From positions 310,001 through 374,000 of the forward strand of contig NZ_CANKXK010000002.1 of assembly GCF_947487605.1 (NCBI RefSeq): a stretch of DNA of 64,000 bases, given 5' to 3'. The notes beneath the pieces are model-generated. The model had not been told where the DNA came from and made no database searches. It saw only the letters and a list, made by a program, of their open reading frames with translations. Source of the stretch: an uncultured Algibacter sp. GTDB taxonomy: Bacteria; Bacteroidota; Bacteroidia; Flavobacteriales; Flavobacteriaceae. This document shows positions 1 to 6,403 of the stretch, piece after piece. Positions within the stretch are counted from its first letter, which is position 1; each line of letters begins with the position of its first letter. The position numbers were made by a program, and so were the translations under genes.

Positions 1-142
1 AAACCGAATGGTGCTGATTAAAAAAATCAAGTAAATGTTTTTTATTCTCTATATATTCTCCGTGAGATTCTGAATAGGTAACCCTTCCTAATAAAGCAAT
101 ATGAATTGCATCAGATGGTATTGCTCTTCTTATTTCTATCAT
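1..142 (-). CDS. GNAT N-acetyltransferase, N-terminal fragment (cut by window edge)
   Basis: On the minus strand an ATG at 142 opens a frame that stays open to the window edge, giving about 47 residues beginning MIEIRRAIPSDAIHIALLGR. The pattern 'IRxAxxxDAxxIAxL' followed by a helix with Y/F-x-E-x-H is the usual first beta strand and helix of GNAT acetyltransferases, which move the acetyl group of acetyl-CoA to an amine. The acetyl-CoA loop lies outside the window. The start is only 2 bp after the stop codon of the DUF1272 gene at 145, so the two are probably co-transcribed and translationally coupled. The substrate cannot be inferred. Confidence 0.7.
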   Translation of the reverse strand, partial: MIEIRRAIPSDAIHIALLGRVTYSESHGEYIENKKHLLDFFNQHHSV

Positions 143-144
143 TT

Positions 145-435
145 CTATCTGTTTTCTGGAGGACTATTTTTAAATCTATTTGAATTTATTTTGGCTTTTT
201 CTAAATCTTTTGGTTTAAAAATGCGTTTTATTGACGCAGGATTATTTTCAATTTCCTTTTGTGGTCTAATAGGACGTTCAACAAAATTTCCTGAACAACT
301 CGGACATACATTTTCAAATATCTCAAGAGCACATGTTTTACAGTAAGTGCATTCAAAAGAACATATCATTGCTTCAGAAGATTTGTTTGGTAAATCTTTG
401 TTACAGTGCTCACAATTTGGTCTTATTTCTAGCAT
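145..435 (-). CDS. DUF1272 small zinc-binding-type protein
   Basis: A 96-residue protein that starts MLEIRPNCEHCNKDLP and has four CxxC-like pairs (C8-E-H-C11, C26/C30 region, C33-K-T-C36, C45-P-S-C48) followed by RPIRPQ. This cysteine spacing and the LEIRPNCE start are characteristic of the DUF1272 family, which probably binds zinc. No biochemical role is established for the family. The C-terminal half after residue 60 is lysine-rich and lacks cysteines; it is longer than the core domain. It lies directly upstream of the GNAT fragment with a 2-bp gap, so it may be a partner of that enzyme (inference only). Confidence 0.75.
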   Translation of the reverse strand: MLEIRPNCEHCNKDLPNKSSEAMICSFECTYCKTCALEIFENVCPSCSGNFVERPIRPQKEIENNPASIKRIFKPKDLEKAKINSNRFKNSPPENR

Positions 436-465
436 ACTAGAACTATTTATTTGGTGTTATTTTAA

Positions 466-966
466 CTATTCATCTTTTAACTTTACCCATATATAATCGT
501 CAATTATTTTTCCGTTTTTTATAACAGCATTCTTCCTGATGCTTTCTAAATAATATCCATTTTTCTTTAACACCTTCATTGAAGGTTTATTAAAGTCAAA
601 AACTCCAGCAACAATTCTTATAACATCAAAATGTTCAAATACATATGCTGTCATTTTTTTAACAGCTTGCGTAGCCAACCCCATTCCCCAGTATTTTTTT
701 GAAATAAAATATCCAATTTCTGCATTTAAACGAAAAACATCATTTTTTAATGTAATTCCTATCTCTCCAGCAATCTCATTATTCCAATAAATAAGAAATC
801 GTTCTTCTGGGGTTTTTCCAATAACTTCAGTTATAAATTCTACCGCGTCTTTTTCAGTATATGGATTTGGTGTACTATCATATCCGTTATCAAGTATTTC
901 AGGCACATTTTTCAGTTTTGCAAACTCTTTTGCAAACTCAATTTTATGTGGTTTAAATTCCATCAT
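466..966 (-). CDS. GNAT acetyltransferase, RimJ/RimL-like
   Basis: A 166-residue protein of the Acetyltransf_3 type. The acetyl-CoA binding loop is visible as KKYWGMGLATQAV around residues 90-102, and the C-terminal FNKPSMKVLKKNGY segment (about 127-140) is the typical helix and strand that follow it in RimJ/RimL-like enzymes. These enzymes acetylate N-termini or small-molecule amines; the acceptor is not predictable here. The gene starts with two ATGs in a row (MMEFKP), so the start is uncertain by one codon. It is separated by 30 bp from the DUF1272 gene downstream and could be in the same transcript. Confidence 0.8.
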   Translation of the reverse strand: MMEFKPHKIEFAKEFAKLKNVPEILDNGYDSTPNPYTEKDAVEFITEVIGKTPEERFLIYWNNEIAGEIGITLKNDVFRLNAEIGYFISKKYWGMGLATQAVKKMTAYVFEHFDVIRIVAGVFDFNKPSMKVLKKNGYYLESIRKNAVIKNGKIIDDYIWVKLKDE

Positions 967-1052
967 AGGCTTACTTTTAATAAATCATTTCTTATTATGA
1001 GGTTTATTATAATTCATATTAAGCCTTAATAATACCTGTTTCTTTAACTTTT

Positions 1053-1505
1053 TTAAATCTTATATGCTTTTTTTGCACTTTCAATTTGTTCTTTTTCTGT
1101 TGTTTCAGGATACAAAATATATTTAGGTGCAATAATTGGTTTGACCTGTTCTACTTCGATTTCTGTAATAGTTTGGAAAGGAAATTTTCCTCCAGTCATT
1201 TCAGTTAATATTTGTTTCATTTCAAAAAAATTAAGATCAGTTTTTCTAATAATTTTTGCTTTTCCCTTCATTTGAAATCCTTTTTGGATTAGAATATCAA
1301 TAAAACTAATACATACATTTTCGTTTTGTTTAATATTACTAACGGTTTGTGGCGAAGCGATATTTGCAACAATTATTTTGTTTTTCCTGTAATAGCTAAA
1401 AATTTCTTTTGGCGAAACATTCGGAATGTTTTCAGATGATACTGTAGCAAGCCAACATAAAACACTTCTATTTATATATTTTTTATTTTCTGTAGTTAAG
1501 TCCAT
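1053..1505 (-). CDS. Pyridoxamine 5'-phosphate oxidase-like FMN-binding protein
   Basis: A 150-residue protein with the split-barrel flavin-binding fold signature: an N-terminal helix, then SVLCWLATVSSENIPNVSPKE (about 14-34; written here only as family match), and the VCISFIDILIQKGFQMKGKA strand pair. Proteins of this family bind FMN (or F420 in other phyla) and reduce or oxidise small substrates; most members are not true PdxH. It is transcribed divergently from the MocR-type regulator at 1588, 82 bp away, which is the standard layout for a MocR target gene. A minus-strand TATTTTTG box (1527-1534) fits its promoter. The actual substrate is unknown. Confidence 0.75.
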   Translation of the reverse strand: MDLTTENKKYINRSVLCWLATVSSENIPNVSPKEIFSYYRKNKIIVANIASPQTVSNIKQNENVCISFIDILIQKGFQMKGKAKIIRKTDLNFFEMKQILTEMTGGKFPFQTITEIEVEQVKPIIAPKYILYPETTEKEQIESAKKAYKI

Positions 1506-1526
1506 TTATTTTGTGCTTTTACATTT

Positions 1527-1543
1527 CAAAAATATTATATTTA
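1527..1543. promoter_or_regulatory. Back-to-back -7 boxes of the PNPOx-like and MocR genes
   Basis: A minus-strand TATTTTTG (plus 1527-1534) matches the Bacteroidota -7 consensus TAnnTTTG exactly and faces the gene ending at 1053. A plus-strand TATATTTA (1536-1543) matches at 7 of 8 positions and faces the regulator at 1588. No convincing TTG -33 box is seen for either, which fits promoters that depend on an activator. Confidence 0.5.
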
Positions 1544-1553
1544 TGGACTGTTG

Positions 1554-1588
1554 TAGTCATCCAGAATTAATATAATTAGTAGTCCAGA
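1554..1588. promoter_or_regulatory. Direct repeat, candidate MocR operator
   Basis: TAGTCATCCAGA (1554-1565) and TAGTAGTCCAGA (1577-1588) agree at 10 of 12 positions and are 23 bp apart start to start. Direct repeats of this kind in the divergent intergenic region are the usual binding sites of MocR/PdxR regulators. The second copy touches the start codon of the regulator, which would suit autorepression. Confidence 0.45.
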
Positions 1589-3084
1589 TGTTTCCGTTTA
1601 AAACCAGTATTCAATTTAATAGAAAAAGTAATCAGGCATTGTATCTGCAGTTAGCAAATCAGATTATTCAATTTATTAAAAATCAAACTTTATCGCCTAA
1701 TACTAAACTCCCAGGAAGTAGAACTTTAGCAGAACTATTAAATGTTCATAGAAAGACAATTGTGGCTTGTTATGAAGAATTATTGCTACAAGGATGGGTA
1801 GAAAGTATTCCTAAAAAAGGAACGTTTGTGCTTAGTAATCTACCCGTATTACATCAACAAAAGTTAGATGATTCTGTAGTCTCTGATTTAATAACACAAA
1901 CTGGTTTTTCTTTTTATAAGAATAGTATTTTACCTGAAAAATCTGTTAAAAAGATTGATGGTTTTATGTATTTGAATGATGGAATTTCTGATGGAAGATT
2001 AACACCAGTTGATGAAATTGCAAGAACATACAGAAGAATATCCGCTAAAAAAAATGTGTTCGAACATTTGTCTTATGGCGCAACTTACGGTAATGAGTCT
2101 TTACGTGAAGTTTTAGTCGATTACTTAAATACTACAAGAGGCTTACATATTGCTAAAGAAAATATATTGATTACCCGTGGCAGTCAAATGGGAATATGGT
2201 TATCGTCGCAATTATTACTTAAAAATGATGATATTGTTGTTATTGGAAATACCAATTATGCATCTGCTGATTCTACTTTTTTATACCAAAAAGCAAAGTT
2301 AGAACGTGTTATGGTTGACGAAAACGGCATGGTAACTGATGATATTGAAAAGCTTTGTAAACAAAAGCAAATTAAAGCTGTTTATGTAACATCACATCAT
2401 CATCATCCAACAACAGTAACGCTTTCTGCAAAACGAAGAATTCATCTTTTAAACCTTTCAAGAACATATAATTTTGCCATTATTGAAGACGATTACGATT
2501 ACGATTTTAACTATAACCACGCTCCAATTCTACCATTGGCTAGTCATGATACAAACGGAAACGTCATTTACATAGGGTCTGTTTGTAAAACGGTTGCCCC
2601 AGTTTTTAGAATAGGCTATTTAATTGCCTCAAAAGAATTTGTAGATGAAGCTTCTAAGTTAAGAGGTTATATAGATAGACAAGGTGATGCTCTATTAGAA
2701 TTAACATTTGCTAGTTTTATAAAATCTGGTGATTTAGATAGGCATATCCGTAAAGTGATGAAAATTTACAAACAACGACGGGATTTATTTTGTAAACTTT
2801 TAAAAGCGCAATTAAACGATTGTTTTGAATTTGAAATTCCAAAAGGAGGAATGGCCGTTTGGGTAAAATTAAACCCAAAGTATTCATGGAAAAACATTTC
2901 AGAAGAAGCAAAAAAGCACAACTTAGAAATTGGTAATTGGCAACGTTATGATAGTGCTAAGTTAAACCATAATTGTATAAGAATTGGTTTTGCAACATAT
3001 AACGAAAAAGAAATTCATGAATTGATAAATCGATTTAAGAAAACAATAGACGGTATTAAAACTCAAACCTCAACTGCACACTAA
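1588..3084 (+). CDS. MocR/PdxR-family transcriptional regulator (GntR HTH plus aminotransferase domain)
   Basis: A 498-residue fusion. Residues about 12-80 form a GntR-type winged helix (LPGSRTLAELL recognition region, then the wing IPKKGTFV). Residues about 120-490 form a fold-type I aminotransferase domain, with IIEDDYDYDF holding the PLP-ring aspartate and GSVCKTVAP holding the PLP lysine near residue 334. Family members sense PLP or a PLP-linked amine and regulate a neighbouring divergent gene, here most likely the FMN-binding PNPOx-like gene. The end of this gene overlaps the end of dinB on the other strand by 29 bp. Confidence in the family is high; the effector is unknown. Confidence 0.9.
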   Translation: MFPFKTSIQFNRKSNQALYLQLANQIIQFIKNQTLSPNTKLPGSRTLAELLNVHRKTIVACYEELLLQGWVESIPKKGTFVLSNLPVLHQQKLDDSVVSDLITQTGFSFYKNSILPEKSVKKIDGFMYLNDGISDGRLTPVDEIARTYRRISAKKNVFEHLSYGATYGNESLREVLVDYLNTTRGLHIAKENILITRGSQMGIWLSSQLLLKNDDIVVIGNTNYASADSTFLYQKAKLERVMVDENGMVTDDIEKLCKQKQIKAVYVTSHHHHPTTVTLSAKRRIHLLNLSRTYNFAIIEDDYDYDFNYNHAPILPLASHDTNGNVIYIGSVCKTVAPVFRIGYLIASKEFVDEASKLRGYIDRQGDALLELTFASFIKSGDLDRHIRKVMKIYKQRRDLFCKLLKAQLNDCFEFEIPKGGMAVWVKLNPKYSWKNISEEAKKHNLEIGNWQRYDSAKLNHNCIRIGFATYNEKEIHELINRFKKTIDGIKTQTSTAH

Positions 3085-4156
3085 CATGCTTTTTTGCCTC
3101 GGGTTTCTTCTTTTTTTCAGTATTCAAATTAGACATAGAAATCCCTAATAAACGCACAGAATTATTCAACTTTTCTTGATACAATAAATCTTTTGCAGTT
3201 TCTAAAATAACGCCTTTATTACTTATATAATATGGCAATGTTTTACTTCGTGTTTGTAACGTAAAATCACTGTATTTAATTTTTAAAGTTACCGTTTTTC
3301 CAGCTACGTTACTTTTTAATAATCTACGCGAAACCTCTTCAGCAATATGCTCTAATTTTTCAAGCATAAATATTTCAGATGATAAGTTTTCACTAAATGT
3401 ACGTTCTGCAGCTAAACTCTTTCTGGTTCTGTGTGGTTTCACTTCACTATTATGAATGCCTCTAACAATGTAGTAATAGTAGCGTCCTGATTTTCCAAAG
3501 TTTTCATCCAGATATTCTAACGATTTCTGTTTTAAATCCAACCCAGTAAAAATGCCTTTTTGATACATTTTTTCGGCAGTTACTTTACCAACGCCATAAA
3601 ATTTTCTAATATCAAGCTGTTCTAAAAACTCTAGGACTTCTTCTGGATTAACGGTTTTTTGGCCGTTGGGTTTATTATAATCACTTGCTACTTTGGCTAT
3701 AAATTTATTAATTGAAATTCCAGCAGAAGCGGTTAAACCTACTTCGTTAAAAATACGAGATCTAATCTCCTCTGCTATCATAGAAGCACTTGGGTTTCCT
3801 TTTTTATTTTTAGTGACATCTAAATAGGCTTCATCTAACGATAATGGTTCTACCAAATCAGTATAATCATAAAAAATACTTCTAATTTTTTTGGATATTT
3901 CGGAGTATCTATCAAAATGAGGACGTACAAAAATTAGTTCTGGACACAATTTTTCAGCTAAACGTCCAGCCATAGCACTTTTTACACCAAATTTTCGCGC
4001 TTCGTAACTTGCAGCACTTATAACTCCTCGCTTTCCACCTCCACCAACAGCAATAGGTTTTCCTTTTAAATCAGGATTATCCATTTGCTCTACAGACGCA
4101 TAAAACGCATCCATATCTACATGAATAATTTTCCGTATTGGTGAATTGATAGACAT
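3056..4156 (-). CDS. dinB: DNA polymerase IV (Y-family translesion polymerase)
   Basis: A 366-residue protein with the Y-family polymerase signatures: IHVDMDAFYASVEQ at residues 11-24 (first metal-binding aspartate), SYEARKFGVKSAM, and PLSLDEAYLDVT near 103-114 holding the catalytic Asp-Glu pair. A helix-hairpin-helix thumb follows at about 175-200 and a little-finger domain to residue 350. It copies damaged DNA in an error-prone way. The length is normal (about 350 residues). Its 3' end overlaps the MocR gene by 29 bp, tail to tail. A minus-strand TATTTTTG box at 4186-4193 lies 30 bp upstream of the start. Confidence 0.95.
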   Translation of the reverse strand: MSINSPIRKIIHVDMDAFYASVEQMDNPDLKGKPIAVGGGGKRGVISAASYEARKFGVKSAMAGRLAEKLCPELIFVRPHFDRYSEISKKIRSIFYDYTDLVEPLSLDEAYLDVTKNKKGNPSASMIAEEIRSRIFNEVGLTASAGISINKFIAKVASDYNKPNGQKTVNPEEVLEFLEQLDIRKFYGVGKVTAEKMYQKGIFTGLDLKQKSLEYLDENFGKSGRYYYYIVRGIHNSEVKPHRTRKSLAAERTFSENLSSEIFMLEKLEHIAEEVSRRLLKSNVAGKTVTLKIKYSDFTLQTRSKTLPYYISNKGVILETAKDLLYQEKLNNSVRLLGISMSNLNTEKKKKPEAKKHVSVQLRFEF

Positions 4157-4175
4157 TATTGATTGTTGTATCTAC

Positions 4176-4204
4176 CAAAAATAAGATATCTTTGATAGAG
4201 ATTA
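4176..4204 (+). promoter_or_regulatory. Promoter for the YjdF-like gene, overlapping the dinB promoter
   Basis: TTG (4176-4178), an 18-bp spacer and TATCTTTG (4197-4204) fit the Bacteroidota TTG/TAnnTTTG consensus exactly, 10 bp before the ATG at 4214. The dinB -7 box (4186-4193, minus strand) sits inside the spacer, so the two divergent promoters cannot be occupied at the same time. Confidence 0.6.
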
Positions 4205-4213
4205 TCCCAATAA

Positions 4214-4816
4214 ATGAAACTAATTTATACACTTCTTGCTTTAATCATATTATTACTTATTTGGTCTGCAATCAATCCTTTTGAATACTTTACATGGTTT
4301 TTAGAAGTCTTGCCAGCTATTATTGGCATATTGGTTTTAGCATTCACTTTTAATTCCTTTCGGTTTACAAATCTTATTTATGTTTTAGTTTTTGTGCATT
4401 GTATCATATTAATAGTTGGTGGCCACTATACATATGCAGAAGTGCCATGGTTTGATTGGATTCAAGAAACATTTAATCAAACCCGAAATAATTATGATAA
4501 ACTAGGACATTTTGCCCAAGGTTTTGTTCCAGCTATGATTACTAGAGAGCTACTATTGCGTAAAAACGTTGTAGAAAAAAAAGGGTGGTTACATTTTATT
4601 GTAGTTTGTATTGCTTTAGCCATTAGTGCAGCTTATGAATTTATAGAATGGGGCGTATCTTTATCAACTGGTGAAGGCGGAGATTCATTTTTAGGAACTC
4701 AAGGCTATATTTGGGATACCCAATCCGATATGTTATATGCAACCATTGGAGCAATAACAGCATTAGTTTTGTTAAGTAAAACGCATAATAAACAATTAAA
4801 AGAAATCAAAAATTGA
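4214..4816 (+). CDS. DUF2238 / YjdF-family integral membrane protein
   Basis: A 200-residue membrane protein with about six hydrophobic segments (residues 4-16, 30-48, 52-72, 120-140, and 165-186 are clearest). Conserved family motifs are visible: YDKLGHFAQGF (about 96-106), AAYEFIEWG (about 141-149) and WDTQSDMLYA (about 170-179), with His, Glu and Asp residues placed at the membrane face. This is the DUF2238 (YjdF) family, of unknown function. The stop codon overlaps the TTG start of the CYTH gene (TTGA), showing translational coupling. Confidence 0.8.
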   Translation: MKLIYTLLALIILLLIWSAINPFEYFTWFLEVLPAIIGILVLAFTFNSFRFTNLIYVLVFVHCIILIVGGHYTYAEVPWFDWIQETFNQTRNNYDKLGHFAQGFVPAMITRELLLRKNVVEKKGWLHFIVVCIALAISAAYEFIEWGVSLSTGEGGDSFLGTQGYIWDTQSDMLYATIGAITALVLLSKTHNKQLKEIKN

Positions 4817-5280
4817 TAGAAATAGAACGTAAATTTTTAGTGCTTTCTAATGGCTTTAAAAAAGAGGCTTTTAAATCGACTAGAATAATTCAAGGGTTTC
4901 TAAATACTCATAAAGAACGAACGGTTCGCGTTAGATTAAGAGGAGAAATGGGGTTTTTAACAGTAAAAGGAAGATCTTCTACAGATGGGTTATCTCGATT
5001 TGAATGGGAAAAAAAAATTAGCGATACAGAAGCCAAGTCGCTTTTAAATTTATGTGAAAAAGGAATTATTGATAAAATAAGATACGAGATAAAAGTTGGG
5101 TTTCATATATTTGAAGTTGATGAGTTTTTTGGTGATAATGAAGGGTTGATAATTGCTGAGGTAGAATTGAATGCTAAAAACGAAACTTTTAATAAACCTG
5201 ATTGGCTAGGAGAAGAAGTAACAGGAGATATAAAATACTATAATTCACAGTTAAGTAAACAACCTTATAAATATTGGTAA
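4813..5280 (+). CDS. CYTH-domain protein (triphosphate tunnel metalloenzyme family)
   Basis: A 155-residue protein starting MIEIERKFLV, which is the ExExK signature of the CYTH/TTM fold. Further tunnel residues are seen in RVRLRGEMGFLTVKGR (about 38-54) and EVDEFFG near residue 103. Bacterial members of this size hydrolyse inorganic triphosphate or act on other triphosphorylated compounds; the substrate is not decided by sequence. The start is a TTG at 4813 that overlaps the stop of the previous gene by 4 bp; there is no ATG that keeps the ExExK motif, so TTG is secure. Confidence 0.88.
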   Translation: MIEIERKFLVLSNGFKKEAFKSTRIIQGFLNTHKERTVRVRLRGEMGFLTVKGRSSTDGLSRFEWEKKISDTEAKSLLNLCEKGIIDKIRYEIKVGFHIFEVDEFFGDNEGLIIAEVELNAKNETFNKPDWLGEEVTGDIKYYNSQLSKQPYKYW

Positions 5281-5293
5281 TAAATGTAATATT

Positions 5294-5833
5294 ATGAAAA
5301 AATTGATTTTCCTTTTAGTCTTTTCTATGATTCTTTTTTCTTGTAAGGAAGAAGCCAAAGCAGTAACCCCCGATTTAAATGACATTGAAACAGCGACTAT
5401 CGAAGAAAATGATAGTGATGTAGTTAAAAATCAAGAGATTAAAAAATCAACAAAACAAATAAAAGAAGCGCTTACTCAAAAGGGCTTCAAAATATTTGAT
5501 TATGTTGATGAAGAAACCAAGGATACTATTTTAATGCAACAATATTTTATGGCTTTTTTAAAGAAAGGACCAATTCGAGGGCAAAATGAAGAAGAATCAG
5601 CTGAATTACAAACACAACATTTAGCACATTTAACTAAAATGTATGAATTAGGGTATGCTGATATTTCTGGACCTTTTGGGGATGATGGCGACATTCGAGG
5701 AATTACCATTTACAATGTGCCAACTTTAAAAATGGCGGATAGTCTAGCAAATTCAGACCCTATGGTAAAAGCAGGACGTTTGGAAATAGAAATTCATCCT
5801 TGGTGGGCTGCAAAAGGGTTTCCTTTACGATAA
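5294..5833 (+). CDS. YciI-like (YCII-related) domain lipoprotein
   Basis: A 179-residue protein with a lipoprotein signal peptide (MKKLIFLLVFSMILFSC, modified cysteine at residue 17) and an acidic linker to about residue 60. Residues 75-175 form a YCII-related domain: QQYFMAFLKKGP, HLAHLTKMYELGYADISGP with the conserved histidine, and DSLANSDPMVKAGRLEIE. YciI-like proteins have a ferredoxin-like fold with a His/Asp pair; their role is largely unknown, and a secreted, lipid-anchored version is not the usual cytoplasmic form. It is 13 bp after the CYTH gene and probably in its operon. Confidence 0.75.
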   Translation: MKKLIFLLVFSMILFSCKEEAKAVTPDLNDIETATIEENDSDVVKNQEIKKSTKQIKEALTQKGFKIFDYVDEETKDTILMQQYFMAFLKKGPIRGQNEEESAELQTQHLAHLTKMYELGYADISGPFGDDGDIRGITIYNVPTLKMADSLANSDPMVKAGRLEIEIHPWWAAKGFPLR

Positions 5834-5884
5834 TCTATATGTAAAATATAATTCTACAATTATAAAAACTTTAATTTACAGTAA

Positions 5885-6346
5885 TTACTTAGTAATTGTT
5901 ACTAAATAATTCCAAGTATCAAAATCTTCTAATGTTTGGGCTATACCATTATAATGAGCAGTATTTGGTTTAAAAAAAATGCTGCCACATGCCTCTGATC
6001 CAATAAATTCGCCACTTAAATTTAACGAAAGGATATCCGTTGTAGAATTAGATAATTGAATTTCATATGTATTATCTCCCTCATTACCTACAACTGTTAC
6101 TAAAATAAGATTTTCGAATTCTGGATTGTTTTTAAAAAAAGGATCTGGATTTGTATAACCATTAAAAGTAACTTCAATATCGTCGGAATTGTAGGTTCCA
6201 TTTTCAATTAAATTATTACCATCGTTATCAACTAAATTAATAAAAACGATTCTAGATGGAATGGGGTCGCCATAGCAAATTATATCATCATTCGTTTTAC
6301 AAGATTGTACTAGCAGAAAACAGAATAGTAAAATAAAATATCTCAT
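5885..6346 (-). CDS. Lipoprotein of unknown function
   Basis: A 153-residue protein with a lipobox at LLVQSCKTN (Cys 16). The mature part has a beta-rich composition with several Asn/Asp-rich turns and no recognisable catalytic motif. Short lipoproteins of this pattern are common in Flavobacteriaceae, where they are probably outer-membrane or surface anchored. It lies 57 bp downstream of pbpC on the same strand and could be co-transcribed. I do not recognise a named family. Confidence 0.6.
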   Translation of the reverse strand: MRYFILLFCFLLVQSCKTNDDIICYGDPIPSRIVFINLVDNDGNNLIENGTYNSDDIEVTFNGYTNPDPFFKNNPEFENLILVTVVGNEGDNTYEIQLSNSTTDILSLNLSGEFIGSEACGSIFFKPNTAHYNGIAQTLEDFDTWNYLVTITK

Positions 6347-6403
6347 TATTTTTTATTTTATAGATAAGTATTTCTTTTTAAGGTTGCGTCTAAAATCAAA
6401 TTA

